Positions 32,025 to 43,500 of a DNA stretch of 64,000 nucleotides are shown here, in pieces. Source of the stretch: Plasmodiophora brassicae (Eukaryota > Endomyxa: Phytomyxea > Phytomyxea > Plasmodiophorida); the NCBI GenBank assembly GCA_036867785.1, contig CP145412.1, positions 992,001-1,056,000 of the forward strand, in the 5' to 3' direction. Made by a program: the position numbers and the translations under genes. The notes under the pieces are model-generated. The model saw only the letters and a program-made list of their open reading frames with translations, searched no databases and had not been told where the DNA came from. Numbering within the stretch: position 1 is the stretch's first letter; every line of letters starts with the position of its first letter.

Positions 32025-33161
32025 TCATCCTGAACAGAACCCCTGGTAAGCCCACTCGTTTAGAACGCAAGCAAACCGTACGTAATGCAATCGGTGGTAG
32101 CAGAGTGAGCAGAAGAAGAATGGACTAGTCGGAGCCAAACGATCTTCGTAGGCGACGAACACAGCAGCTTCCATATCGCATACGTCGCAACGTCGCCGCT
32201 TCTCCCTTGCTAGTGCGGTCTGCATCGGATAGGCGAAACGATTTCGAACGTCGTCCTGTGCGACCAACGAGATATCGGTGAAGATGATCGCATGGCGGCA
32301 CCCGCCCAGGTGAACAAAGTGATAAACAGAGCCGGGGCGTATCGGTAGACTGGACAGCGATGCGGACCCCAGCGGTTGCTGTTCATCATTTTGAAGAGAG
32401 TAGGAACCGGACGTGTACAGTTTGTCTTCAATCAGGAAGTGCGATCCAGGGAGAAGCGATTCGATCCCAGGTGCATCGGCTTCGACCTGGCAATGAATCA
32501 ATTTAGCCGCATCCCCCAGAGTGTTGCTGCCTAGCAAGGCAAGCGTTTGGACAGGGTTCGAGGCCGACTGGTGCGAAGCTTGAAAGACGGTCAGTGTGAG
32601 GACAACGTCGCGATGTATCCCGATTTCATCAACACCAAATGATTCCCTACACCGCTCTTCGTGCGCCCGAAGTTGCGAGGGCCCAATCCAATTTCGAATT
32701 CGTGGGACGTCGAACGCGCTTCGCCTCGCCTGCGTCCGCTGCCGTTGCCTGCGTTTCCGCAACGGCAGGAAACGACCCTCGATCTCATCAACATTCGGCA
32801 TCGGTTCCGAAATCGTCCGATCGTCCAGCCGGGCGCGAATCGCCTGCTCTACGATGTCGTATATGGGCGGACAAACTATCCCAGTTATATCTGGCAGCGG
32901 CACGTCGCCGGACGGCGCAATGTTGTCGACGGCCGCGGCGAATACTGCATACTCGCCAGGTAAGTCGCTCAGCTGAGGATGCCCGCTCTGTCTTGCACGC
33001 CGCAGGTCGGCAGCGGCCACCCGGCGCTTCGACATGACAGCGCGGGAGTCCAGCAAAATACGTAGACTGCCTACCGTTGACGCCAGCCAGATCCGTTTCC
33101 TGGCGACTTTTTTGGCGGGTTTCCAATCTTGTGACCAATTTTCAATGACCGACCTTGGCAT
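32025..33161 (-). CDS. SNAPC3: snRNA-activating protein complex subunit 3 (SNAP50)
   Basis: Core promoter factor that binds the proximal sequence element of snRNA genes for Pol II and Pol III. One exon of 378 residues. The N-terminal half is basic ('RKRRQRQRTQARR'). The C-terminal half has the family signature in order: 'GSHFLIEDKLYTSGSYS', 'RPGSVYHFVHLGGCRHAIIF', 'TDISL', then a zinc-binding module 'RRRCDVCDMEAAVFVAYEDR', 'LAP' and 'SPFFFCSLCYHRLHY'. Two CxxC pairs and the DDRLAPxNPxxFC-type motif are retained. Length suits the family. It is a good marker that small nuclear RNA genes here use a SNAPc-type promoter. Confidence 0.88.
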   Translation of the reverse strand: MPRSVIENWSQDWKPAKKVARKRIWLASTVGSLRILLDSRAVMSKRRVAAADLRRARQSGHPQLSDLPGEYAVFAAAVDNIAPSGDVPLPDITGIVCPPIYDIVEQAIRARLDDRTISEPMPNVDEIEGRFLPLRKRRQRQRTQARRSAFDVPRIRNWIGPSQLRAHEERCRESFGVDEIGIHRDVVLTLTVFQASHQSASNPVQTLALLGSNTLGDAAKLIHCQVEADAPGIESLLPGSHFLIEDKLYTSGSYSLQNDEQQPLGSASLSSLPIRPGSVYHFVHLGGCRHAIIFTDISLVAQDDVRNRFAYPMQTALAREKRRRCDVCDMEAAVFVAYEDRLAPTSPFFFCSLCYHRLHYVRFACVLNEWAYQGFCSG

Positions 33162-33233
33162 TACCGTGTGGTCGCCTTGGGAACGTATGAGTCTGCTGTC
33201 GTTGTACTTGCCTGTGAGGTCTGCGTCAAGGTC

Positions 33234-33734
33234 ATGTACGGAGAGAGTACCTATATCTTAGCGTCCACACGTCCATTGCAAGTTGCCTGTCCGGCCGATC
33301 CGTCGTATGATCGCTCTGGGATGTTCCTATCTTCGCCATCAGCAATGGCCGCGTTCCTCCTAACCGTTTCGCTCTGTGCTGAGGCGTCGGCAGGCGGTGT
33401 CTGTCTTCTGGCGGCAATGTCTCCTAACGCGGTTGTGGTTGGGGGACTGCTGAGCGCTTCACCACCCCGAGATTTCCTTCTAATTTATTCAACTATGCCG
33501 AGCTTTTCTCGCTGGCTCTTCTATATATCATTCTTCTGTGATGCAATCCTCTCCTACACGGCCGGTGAGGTGTCCGCATGAGGCAACCTGACATCGACTG
33601 CAATGGAGAAACATCAACTCTCGATGACGCGATGCTGTTCTCCCCCAGTATGTGTCAATCCGGGCAGCCAGTGGACATACATTGGCGATCTCGTTACTGT
33701 TTCCCTATCCGTGTCCTCGTCATCGTTGCCCTGA
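33234..33734 (+). CDS. Small hydrophobic protein, hypothetical
   Basis: Two exons (intron about 33563-33652, TACACGGCCG|gtgagg to ccccag|TATGTG) give about 135 residues. The first ATG in frame is at 33234; ATG 33321 is an alternative. Hydrophobic segments 'AAFLLTVSLCAEASAGGVCL', 'LLAAMSPNAVVVGGLL' and 'WLFYISFFCDAILSYTAV' suggest two or three membrane helices. It ends in a Ser-rich tail. No family is recognised. It is divergent from SNAPC3 with a short shared upstream region. Confidence 0.35.
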
Positions 33735-33918
33735 AACGCATTATTAAGCACGTCCAGCGCTGAAATATTCCGACAAGCGTAAGTCAGTAATACTTTGATA
33801 GTTCGTACCCTCACCGTAAGCATCGACTGGCTCCATAGTCACGTGTGCGGTTGATGTTGGAGAGGATCGAGGATGACGAGTCACAGGTGGATTGCGCATG
33901 ATTATTGGCTGTGTGGAC

Positions 33919-34224
33919 ATGTCGGTGCCTGGCGCCGTTCCGGATTGGTCCTCGTTCGAAACCTCAGCAGACATAACAGAGCTGCTCCAGCAGCCAAAGG
34001 ACATGCTTCGAGTTCCAACGCTCATGCGGACGACGATCGCTCGACGGTCAAGGCGGGCTAGCGACACAGCGACGATCCTTGACAAGGACGAGGACGTCTC
34101 CGAGAGCGACGATACTCCTGCAGAAACCCTCGTTGCCGTGCTGCCTAAAACACAATCAGAGGCCGCCTTTCAAAAGTGGCGAGCCGGAATGTACGAACAG
34201 ATCGCCGAGCAGTACAGTAAATGA
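33919..34224 (+). CDS. Small acidic protein, hypothetical
   Basis: One exon, MSVPGAVPDWSSFETSADIT onward, 101 residues. It has an internal basic patch ('RTTIARRSRRAS'), then an acidic patch ('DKDEDVSESDD') and a C-terminal helix ('AFQKWRAGMYEQIAEQY'). The stop is 19 bp from the stop of the convergent ZUP1 gene. It is unrecognised; a basic patch plus SxSDD (CK2-like) sites suggests a regulatory or nuclear adaptor, by inference only. Confidence 0.4.
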   Translation: MSVPGAVPDWSSFETSADITELLQQPKDMLRVPTLMRTTIARRSRRASDTATILDKDEDVSESDDTPAETLVAVLPKTQSEAAFQKWRAGMYEQIAEQYSK

Positions 34225-34243
34225 CAGTCCTTCCACGTCAGGT

Positions 34244-35546
34244 TTACTGAGCGCGATCTGATTCAACTAATCGAACTGGGTGGATCGTCTTATCCCGTTC
34301 ACACGCTTCCGTCGAGGGCCAGCCAACTCCAACGACTTGTAGCATCTGCCACTGTTGTCGACGATCGAGTCCAGTTGCCGACAACCGTAGCGGCCGCGTT
34401 ATGGCGCGATCCGACGCGGGGTCGAGAAGAAGCAGAGACCGCTGGCCCGATCGCTCACGTGCGATCCCGATGATAGTCTGGGAGTGCCCTTGATGTTGAA
34501 GGTACAATGGGGCCACCTCCGAAACGGACACTGTTCCATCGTCGGGCAAACCGCCGAAGTGCTCTTCAACGAAGTCGAAGATGAGGCGAGCTGATCGAGG
34601 GTAAGGAACATCCACGCAATTGCATCGGACGCCTAGACTTCGAAGCAGGGCCACGACTTCCGTGGTCCCAATCCACTTGTCCGTTCCGACAAGACGATGC
34701 TGCAGTTGTTCTGCACCATCGACGTCGAACCCGGCTGCCCAGGCTTCCTCAATCAATGTTTGTAGGCGAAGGACGGAGGGAATGCGATCGAGACGGGCGA
34801 CGATGTACGCGTGGAACGACGGGGACCCGAACATACCGGACAACAGCATCTGGGCGTTTCGGTACCCACAAAGCTGGCCTCGTCCGGCAACCAATGCTGT
34901 CGTTCTAGAGCACAGCACCGCGGCGACACCTTCTCGGTGAAGACTTTCCGCAACCCTGGGGACGATTCCTGTACCGAACCCTCATTTAGCTGACTATTAG
35001 AGTGATACCCATGGTGTCGCAGCTGTACCACGCGATACTCGTGCCATATAACCCAGATCTCCCGACATGAACTCGTCCGCGCTAACAGATGGAGGAGTCT
35101 GCGTACTGGAGATTAGGGACTTGAGCCAAGCCAGGAGTAACGCAGACGAACCTCAGCGTGGGATGTCCTCATGTGCTCGTCGAGGGTGCCACCAGGCATC
35201 GATTCGCCGCATACGGAACACGATAAAGGACCATGTGGCGGTCCCTGATAACGGTTCAGCTGACCGCAGCAGTGCCCTAGCAACGTAACGTACGCTGACG
35301 TCGCCGTCGAGGTGCGCGTGGATATGGTCGTTAAGCTGAGATGCGGGAATGGTCTCATTGCAAACTGGGCATGTGTCCTCGTGAATAACGACCTGTAAGA
35401 GGGTTGCTAGTCAGAGACCGCCGGAAACAGTAATGCAAACCACGCACGTCTGAGCCCGATGGAAAATGCGAATTGACGTGAGCGTTCAAGTCGGTGCCAC
35501 TGTCGACAATTCTGTTGCACACAGGGCATTGCCGATCGTCGGTCAT
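34244..35546 (-). CDS. ZUP1: Zinc-finger ubiquitin peptidase ZUP1 (peptidase C78)
   Basis: K63-chain deubiquitinase linked to DNA repair. ATG 35546. The first zinc finger is 'CPVCNRIVDSGTDLNAHVNS'. After an intron comes the second ('CPVCNETIPASQLNDHIHAH'). Another intron (phase 0 on both sides) leads to a third ('CSVCGESMPGGTLDEHMRTS'). The peptidase C78 core lies in the last exon (about 34880-34244): catalytic Cys in 'GQLCGYRNAQMLLSGM', then 'WIGTTEVVALLRSLGV', and the catalytic His in 'LYLQHQGHSQTIIGI' followed by the Asp of 'LLLLDPASD'. The usual W/F-G-CGYRN reads QLCGYRN here. The exons between 35040 and 34900 are the least certain part. Confidence 0.82.
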
Positions 35547-36266
35547 GACAGCGTGGGTGGGCGATGCAACCAGGGCTACCAAGATGTGGTATACTGCCAG
35601 GCCGGCCAACAGTCCGACACCATCCGCACGCAATTCCGCGCACTGCCCACCTTCGTCGCAGTCTGGTGAAGCCGAATTTCTCGACTACCATTCGTTGTTA
35701 CCCGTTCCATCTCCAGCGCGCTGACGCCACTTCCATTATCGCCAGCGCTGCTACCGGCTTCGAGGACTCTTGCATCTGCTCGGATCGTTGCGTGAGCTCG
35801 ATGACCGGCATACCACTGCGGGTCGAAGGTGAAACGCGGCGCAGGCGCATATCGAGGGCCGTCTCGACAGAGAGGTGCAGGAAGCAGTCGCGATCGGGGG
35901 ATTGCAAGCCCGCCGGGCGCCACCCTGCGGCATGTACTGTCTGCGAGCATTGCAAAGAGGACGCTGGCTCCCATGTCGCATGTGACAGTTCGGTTTACGT
36001 GAGCACTCGCTAAGTGGACGGCAGACGCTTGATGATGTGCAACGAACACACTTTATAGGCCGAGATTAGACAGGCGTTGTGTCCTATATCCAGAAGCTCA
36101 CAACTACCATCAGGCCGGCCCCGAACACCTCAGGGAGGACTTTCGTGAAAGCCCATCCGAGCCCTCAAACCCAGATTCAATCGAAAATCATCAGCGATAC
36201 GCAACAGGCTGCTTACTGGAGCACGTCTTGTCTTGTAGATGCATCATCCCGACCTGCCGTACACGT
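35547..36266. other. Intergenic stretch with a weak minus-strand ORF
   Basis: A minus-strand frame at 35955-35698 reads smoothly ('SPDRDCFLHLSVETALDMRL', then 'PVIELTQRSEQMQESSKPVA') and might be an exon of an extra gene or of an upstream ZUP1 extension. No start, splice partner or family is evident. The remaining bases to 36266 show nothing recognisable. Confidence 0.3.
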
Positions 36267-37390
36267 TCACATGGCCACATCAAGAGCGCACATACGCCTA
36301 CGTACATAGAGGAAACTTCCCGCTGATATCGCTTCTAGAACGCTTTGAACAAGTAAGCTTGAACTGCTTGAGATGACGGCCTTCGCCGTCACAGCAGCAA
36401 TCGCGCCGACCGGCGTCATCAATCCGTACACAATCAGAGCTACGATCGTTGATCGAGATGGCACGGCTTCGGCGAAGTTGAACGCGACGGCGAAGCTCTC
36501 TACACCTACCAAGAGAGAGAGAGAGAGCATGTTCATAGACGAGGCAATGCGATGGTGTGCACTGGCCACCTTTGTGAGCAATGATAACAACGGCGAGAAT
36601 GATAGTGGACCGAACTGTGGTGGTCATGCCCAGTGCGGCACCGGTGACGGCCGCGTGAACACTGAGCAGGCAGCAGACCACCCACGATAGGGCACCCGAT
36701 CCCCCAACCTGAATATGGTGATGGTGCACACCATGCCCATGCAGGATGCTATCAGCAGTCGCAGCGGGATCGACATGGACATGCTCGTCCGGGCAATGTG
36801 ACGCGTGCTGGGAACGTTCCGCGTGCACAGATTCATGGCGGCTATTCTGCCCTGATAACAGCGCGGCAGACATCGTCTCGCCTCGATCTACATAGGCCTA
36901 TCAACCATGCTGAACAGGCGGACGAACGCGTGGATGAAAACGAAAACGTAGTCGGATACCTGCTTGGGGACATAGACAAGCTGGGCGTCCTTCTCGAAAG
37001 CGGCTCTGACATAATCTTGCGAGTTGGGCAGCGCCATGGATTCCACCAGGTCGGCAAAGATGACGCCCGTCGCAACCAACAGCATAACCTGTGCAAACGC
37101 ATGATTATTGAACGGGAGCCTGTGCTGGCCCATGATCGAGCCAACTTTCGACAGGGCCAGGTTCTCGCAGGCGTCAGGTAGCAGATCTGCAATTACGGTT
37201 TGGAGGGCACAGCAGGAACAATAACGCCAGACCTACGAAGCAGCGCGGCAGTTACGAATACGCCACCGGCCAGACTATGTGATATGGCGAGGACGGCCTG
37301 TGACCCATGCCGCCCGGCGGCGCGTCTCTTCAGCCAATACGGTAGGCACGCGCCGGCGAGCGTCACGGCGACGATGGCCTGCGCTGACAT
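36267..37390 (-). CDS. ZIP family divalent metal transporter (SLC39-like)
   Basis: Membrane importer of zinc or iron. The start used is ATG 37390 (MSAQAIVAVTLAGA); ATG 37447 is in the same frame. TM1-TM3 exons contain 'SHSLAGGVFVTAALL' and 'VMLLVATGVIFADLVE'. A short His run ('HGHGVHHHH', near 36740) marks the metal-rich loop. The metal-binding helices are 'CLLSVHAAVTGAALGM' (TM4) and 'VIIAHKGVESFAVAFNFAE' (TM5). The latter is restored by an intron of 63 nt (36501-36563) that contains a (GA)n tract. The C-terminal 'LEAISAGSFLYV' matches the ISAGTFLYV motif. The TM4 'HSVFEGLALG' consensus has drifted (HAAVTGAALG), so specificity may differ. Confidence 0.8.
36512..36528. repeat. GA microsatellite inside a ZIP-gene intron
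   Basis: Seventeen bases of alternating GA. On the coding (minus) strand it is a CT run just before the acceptor CTTGGTAG, and so doubles as the polypyrimidine tract. Confidence 0.8.
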
Positions 37391-37850
37391 CAGAGATTCC
37401 CGGGGCACCGTGCCAACAACGCGGGGGGTCGTACAGCCAGTGCCCAAACCTTGTACGCGAGAACGTCCATAACGAGCGGCGGCGGCAGCGGTGAGCGCCG
37501 TTCGACCCCGTCACGTCGTCCAGGATGGCCCCGCGTACCTAACACGAAATCCCCGGCCCCCCGAAAACGACCACACGATACGGACGAAGGTACGGCGCAT
37601 TCGGCATTGATCGCATCGAAGCAAGTCAGGTTCACCAATCAAGCTGGATGTCCTGGCGGTGAGTTGCGGCTCCGCTCGCCTGTCATCCGGCACTGTTTAT
37701 GCTGCATATCTGTTGCTGGACGGTCTGCCACAGGCACGGCGACGTGGCGCGATGATGCGTGTGGGTGTCCCTTGTCACTGAGAAGGGCAGTCGTTGCGGT
37801 CAGCGACTGTGGAGGACACAGCGCGTCTGTCGCCGGCCGTCGTTCATGTG

Positions 37851-39818
37851 ATGACCACGCACGCGTTAGCATTCATCGCGCTCGTGATTGTTGCCGAGCA
37901 CCAGGTTGCCTGTGGCGTGGCGCCGAATACTGCCGAGTTACAGGCGTGGGCGTTCTCCTTGATGGAGCGCGGGTTCGTCAGCGAATCAGTGCGCGCGTTC
38001 CACACGATCGTCGACACGTTCGGCACGGCGGATCCTGGCGTCTGGCACGCATGGTGCAACTACGCGGCCGCGGCCATCTTCAAACTCGACCTGGAATCGC
38101 GGTTCCCCGGCGGCCTAGACGCCGTCCTCGACATCTGCATGCAGGCGGAGAGGCACGACCCCGGCCATCCTCGCACACATCAACTTCGCCAGGGTATCCA
38201 GCTTGAATTGCTTCTTCGTGAACTGCCGCCCGAGGCGCGCAGCATGTCGCCAGAGGTCGCTGCAACCGTTGCCGGTCCCCGTTCGTGGCATACCTTGACG
38301 ATGACGTCGTCCACAGGACATCGTGCGGGCGGCGGTCGACAGGGTACGCGCGTTGCAAGACGTCCATGACTACGATGGCGCGTGGCGCCTGATCTCGACG
38401 GTGCTGACCATAACGACCTCGGCGGACCTGCTCCAGGTTGCCACTGGGATTCGCGTGGAGGCGTACCCAAACGACGATCTGGCATGGGACCTGCGACGAC
38501 AAACGATCCTGGCGCGTGTGCAACGGTTTGGCGTGCATGAAGGCAGCTGTCCATCTGGCAGATGGCGGATCGCAATGCGCTGGAACGACACGAACGTGAT
38601 TCCTCAGCAGATAACGGTTGTCCCATCACGATTGCGCAAAGCGGTGCCGCCCGGATTCATTGGGGAATCATTTGAAGGGATCCCTTCAGAATGGACACCA
38701 AAGCAGGTTGCTATAGTGGAGACGCATGAGCAACTGTGGCTGTCAGGGACGACAATGACCGCGAACGTTGCATGTACTGTGTTTGTCGGATCCCACGACA
38801 CTCTTCAAGATCTCCATTCGTTCCCCGAGGTCGTTCTTGACAGCTCGAACGACTTTATTGTCGATGAGCATGTCGGCGTTGTTGTCCAGTTCTTCTATGC
38901 GAACTGGTACCACTTCGTGTGTGATGGTATGGCCCGGATCATGCTGTTTCGCCGACGGTACCCAGAGTTGAAGTTGCTGGTTCCACCCCGCGGCATACCT
39001 CATGTCGATCAGGTTCTTGAATTCTTCGACCTGGTCGAGGGCGTCAACTTGATTCACCTTCCAGAAGAGGCGCCCCGCCGCGTTGCATTAAAGCGCGGAG
39101 GCATATTCGTCGACTGGGTGATGGTGTCGAAACCGACAAGCATAATGGAGCCGTTCTTTCCGCCCGCTTCTGCCATCCGGGACGTCAGAAATTACACTTG
39201 TCATCGTTTCAAGTCGCCTCCTGCCAGGTTCCACCTCGCCGTGACACCTTACTCGGCGGAAGACTGATCGATTTCGACAGGAGTATCGTGTTTGTGGGCC
39301 GGAAGGGGTCGCGACGGATAGATAACGAGAACGAGGTCGTGGATGCTATGGTGCAACGGTTCGGCCCACGAGTCCAACTCCACGACGGGGACGCTATGCC
39401 TGTTCGGGAGCAGATCGAGATGTTCTCAAAGGCACGAATCATTATCGGAGCTCACGGCTCCGGACTGGTTAACATTGCCTTTGCACCCCCAACCGCTTGC
39501 CTAATTTCATTCCCGATCGTGCCCCACACGAAACTCTTCTTCGGTACAGTCCTCCATCATGTGCGTACAACTGGCAGCCTAATCGACTACTCAGAGAATC
39601 TATCGTCCTCGCTTGGTATTGCGCATGTAATATTGACTTCGGTCCCGCCAAGCTCCTGGCTCGGTGGATTTGGCAGGTTCCCGCCTGCCGTAATCAAGGA
39701 ACTCCTTGCTACGATAGACCTTGTCTTAGACTGGCAAACGTCACCGTCCAAGACGTGCCGGTTAACCGCCGACTATCTCATGCCTCCTACATGCCGTGAA
39801 GAGACCTACGTAGGGTAG
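37851..39818 (+). CDS. GT61-family glycosyltransferase, secretory pathway
   Basis: ATG 37851 opens with a cleavable signal peptide ('HALAFIALVIVAEHQVACG'). A helical N-terminal region of about 140 residues ('AFHTIVDTFGTADPGVWHAW') may be TPR-like. An intron of 49 nt (38268-38316, phase 0) leads to the DUF563/GT61 core: 'YANWYHFVCDGMARIMLFRR' (equivalent to N-YYHW-x-D), 'GIPHVDQVLEFFDLVEG', then 'IVFVGRKGSRRI' and 'EQIEMFSKARIIIGAHGSGL'. The last is the hallmark GT61 end. The family adds xylose or GlcNAc to glycans in the Golgi or ER (EOGT, POMGNT2, plant xylosyltransferases). The acceptor here is unknown. Confidence 0.8.
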
Positions 39819-40154
39819 GTATACGCGATTGTCCAGATAAAACACGGCGTCAAAGAAACGAACCTTAACCAGACCCCGCGTTACCGCGTCGCTGTGCTAG
39901 GCTCTGGTGCTCCCCGCAACAGAACGCATCCTGAACCACACATCAACGTTCGCGTGGGCATGTCGACGATGCCGCCTGCTACGTGTAACTTGTAGGTAGC
40001 TGAGCATGGTGAGTGAGTGGGTCGCCGAGCCGCAGCAGTGTGCAGTCGCCCAGTGGTCGGGGGTGGCTGAAGATCCTGCGGGGACCGTGGCCGCATGGCG
40101 GTGCGGGAAGGCGCGTCAGGTCGTCGGCGGGCGACGCCGGGCGACCGCGCGCCC
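39819..40154. other. Intergenic, nothing recognised
   Basis: GC-rich spacer between the GT61 gene and the next small ORF. Open frames on both strands are low-complexity Arg/Pro/Gly readings without domain character. Confidence 0.5.
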
Positions 40155-40519
40155 ATGGACGACGACGGGGGCCACGGGCCGGAGGCGGACATGATGACCG
40201 CCGTCGTTCCTGATGATTCCAAGCCCGACCTGGGCGACGCGCCCGTCTTCGGTACGTATGACGACGGAGGCGGCGTTGGACTCTGTCGATCTGACTGGGG
40301 GGCCGTCTCCAGTCAGAGAGCACATATTTATTCCATTGCCGTCGAGGCACGTGCCCAAGGCTGGGCGAAGGTCGCCGATGCTACAGAAGCCGTAGCGTTT
40401 GTTTCTATACATACCTCATGTCCTTAGAGCGTAGACATGGCGTCGCCGGCCATCACTTCGTGTACGACGTGTCGCAATGCGGAAAGACCTTCTACTGGCC
40501 ACAGGGCACAGGCGATTGA
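40155..40519 (+). CDS. Small protein, hypothetical
   Basis: Three-exon reading of about 80 residues: MDDDGGHGPEADMMTAVV, intron (TTCG|gtacgt to cagtcag|AG), 'STYLFHCRRGTCPRLGE', intron (about 57 nt, ending ccttag), then 'GHHFVYDVSQCGKTFYW' and a TGA at 40517-40519. Both introns are phase 1 with the standard length, which supports a real gene. Three cysteines and a His/aromatic-rich end could bind metal, but no family is recognised. Its stop is 37 bp before the potassium-channel ATG. Confidence 0.4.
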
Positions 40520-40556
40520 TCCTCGATTATAGCGCTGGGTACCGTTTAAGTTCACA

Positions 40557-43500
40557 ATGCGGGCGTCGTTGTCAACCGTGAAGCTGGCGCAGACGAGTAC
40601 GCCGGCGACGGTGCCGGTCGTGGATGAGCGTGAGGCTCGCGTTCGCGATCACGTCGAGGTGTACGGCAGCGAGAAGTTCGACAACTTCGTGCGCTCGTGG
40701 CAGGTCGAGTTTGGCGTCAGCGCCTGGATCCGACGTGTTATCGACAGCAGCCACCTTCCATCGCTGCTGGATATTGTCGCTGCTCTTCTTGGTTTTGTCA
40801 GCACTGTCGTCTACATCATCTCTACCTATCCCGACTACAAAGGCGACCCGACACTGGGCACATTCGAGACCGCATTAACCTGTACGATCATTGTCGTCCC
40901 TATACCGTTGTGTTCACATTCCAAACCGCTGCCTTAGGGTACTTTGTCGCCGACTACGTCATTCGGCTGGTGACGGGTGGGTTTACCTATGCCAAGTCAT
41001 GGGTCGGCATCCTGGATTTGTTAACGATCCTGCCGCTGTTCGCGTCGCCAGACTTTACGTCAGACGGCTCGACGTCGGTGAACGGCGCCGCCGGCCTCTT
41101 CATTCGATTCGCCAGGAGCAACGTGATCGCGTTCCGAGTGATTCGGGCGATGCGCTTCCTACGAGTGTTACGCGCTCTGCGGTTCACCAAGTTCCATCGT
41201 GTCATCTCGCTTAGCGATAACAGCTCGTGGACTGCGACGATTGCCCTTATTCTGACGATCCTGTCGGTGATCACTATCGCCAGCGCCCTGTTCATGATTC
41301 TGGAGACTGACCTGGGCCCTGTCCCCGACGACAACCTCCTGTTCCATGACTCGTTCTACTTCATCGCCCTGACGTTAGCCACGATCGGGTTCGGTGACAT
41401 TGGTAAGGGACGGCGTATTCACGGGCGTATTGCATGATCTGACGCGTCATCCCATCCAGTTCCGGTTACTATCGGTGGCAAACTTCTGGTGGTCGTCATG
41501 ATGGCATTGGCAGTCGTCCTAATCCCCCTGCATTCCGCCAAGATCCTCGACCTGGCTAGCTCGATTAGGAAGACGGGTGGCGTGTACCACCCGCAGGCCG
41601 GCTTCTCGCACGTCGTCTGCGTCGTACCTGCTGACTATGCCGCCAAACAACTCCACGAGTTCCTTCTGTCGGTGGCATTCTTCATTCTTCCAGTCATCGT
41701 CCGCTGAAGTTGGACCTGTGGCAGGTGCCTATTGCATTCGAACTTCCGCGACCCATCTCAGCGCCTGCGTGTGGTGGTGATCAGTCAGAGCGAGACCTGT
41801 CAACTGTTCAAGCAAACGCTACGACACAGTTCGTATGCGTCCATGGTGCATTACATATCGGGGTCGGTGCACGAACCGGTCGACCTGGACCGGATCGCAT
41901 TGTCGTCGGCGAAGGCGGTATTCGTCCTGAGCCGGCGAACAATCGCGAACACGGCCGAGATGGACGCCAACGACGTCAACGCGTTCCTGGCGGCCATCTC
42001 CCTGAAGAACCATTCGCCAGCGATCCCGACCATGGTCCAGGTCAACCAGATTCGCAACCAGGCGCATGTCCTGTGTAAGACGCTGAAGAAGTTCCCGAAC
42101 ATGCAGTGCATCTGCATGAAGCAGAGGACGATGGCGTTGCTGGCCGGCAGTTGCATTGTGCCAGCGTTGCACACGCTCGTCTGCAACGTCCTGCAGTCGT
42201 TCGACGCCGAGGACGAGACGCGCTCGGACGCGAAGGACGGTGCTGGCACTGAGTGGTGGCGAGATTACAGCGAGGGCAGCCGGTTCCAGACGTTCCCGAC
42301 CGTCTGGGGCCACTATTTCCATGGGTGGACCTTCACTGAGGCCGTTGTCGAACTCGCTGCCAACTCCACGATCCTGCCGTTCGCCATGGGCGAACTGACC
42401 GCCGCGGGCAACGTGTCGGTCCAGTTGAACCCGGCCGATCGTGTCGTCCATGAAGGCGAGCTTGTGTTCGTGTTCGCCACCGACGTGCACCATGCGGCCA
42501 CCCTGCCACAGTTCACCAAGGACGCCTATGTGTCGCCCCATCGCGTCCGCGTTATGAAACGTCGACTGAGCGCATCGACACCTGGTCCAGGACCTGCCTG
42601 GGTAAGCAGATGTTCCCGTCCGTCTCTCATTACTGACCTTGCGTGTAACGCACCAGTCGCCACGAGCCTTGGGGCTGGTTAAGGAGACGTCTGCGCTCAG
42701 AGTGAAGCGCCCACTGAACGACGATCTGGGCGGCATCGAGTCGGCGCTGCGTATGCAGGATAGGGTGCTGTTGCCGATGGCGTTCCAGATGTCGCTGGTG
42801 GACTCGCCCGATAACGTCGCCGAGCGCATGGCGACGACGCCGAAGAACGTGTCGGTGCCCGTCATCGAATCGACGACATCCATGACCGGGCACATCATCG
42901 TCTGCGGCCACATCGACATGTCCGTTGTGGAATTCGTTCGCGCCTTGCGTACCAGGAACTTCCCACGCGTCACTCCTGTCGTCATCGTGCAGAGCACCGC
43001 CCTGCCTGCTGACGTTTCGGCAGCCGTCGGGATCTACGAACAGGTAAGCGCCCAGGGTGCCTTGCGTTTGAAACGTCCCTTATTGGCCCGTCTAGGTGTA
43101 CCAGCTGATCGGCAACCTGCAGAACATCGATGACCTCGATCGGATTCACGTTCGAGACGCGTGCGCCTGCGTGCTGATGGCGAACCCATTCCTGAAAGGC
43201 GTCGTCGAGCAGGATGACGAGCGGAGACAGGTCGTCCGTGCCGATTACGCTACTATCGTCAACACGCTGGCGCTGGAGAACGCCCTCGATCAGAGCATGG
43301 ACAGCTCTAACACAATCATCGAACTGCTGTACGAGACCAACCTCAGGTATCCATCGGCTGGTACACCAGCAAACCGCATATCTGACCGCAATGGTGTTTG
43401 TTTGCCCAGGTTCTTGCGGCCAGCGTTCACGAGGTCGGGGACGAACCCGATCGATGCTCTGTCGGCGCTGGAAGACAACGGGAAACGATTGCCGCCCCTG

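Noticed and set aside
35564-36013. A plus-strand frame near the ZUP1 start
   Set aside because: Cys-rich by chance; it is antisense to the first zinc-finger exon region and has no splice support.
40390-40519. Tctex-type dynein light chain for the small gene at 40.2-40.5 kb
   Set aside because: The final 'TFYWPQGTGD' faintly recalls the family end, but the conserved upstream helix and strand motifs are missing.
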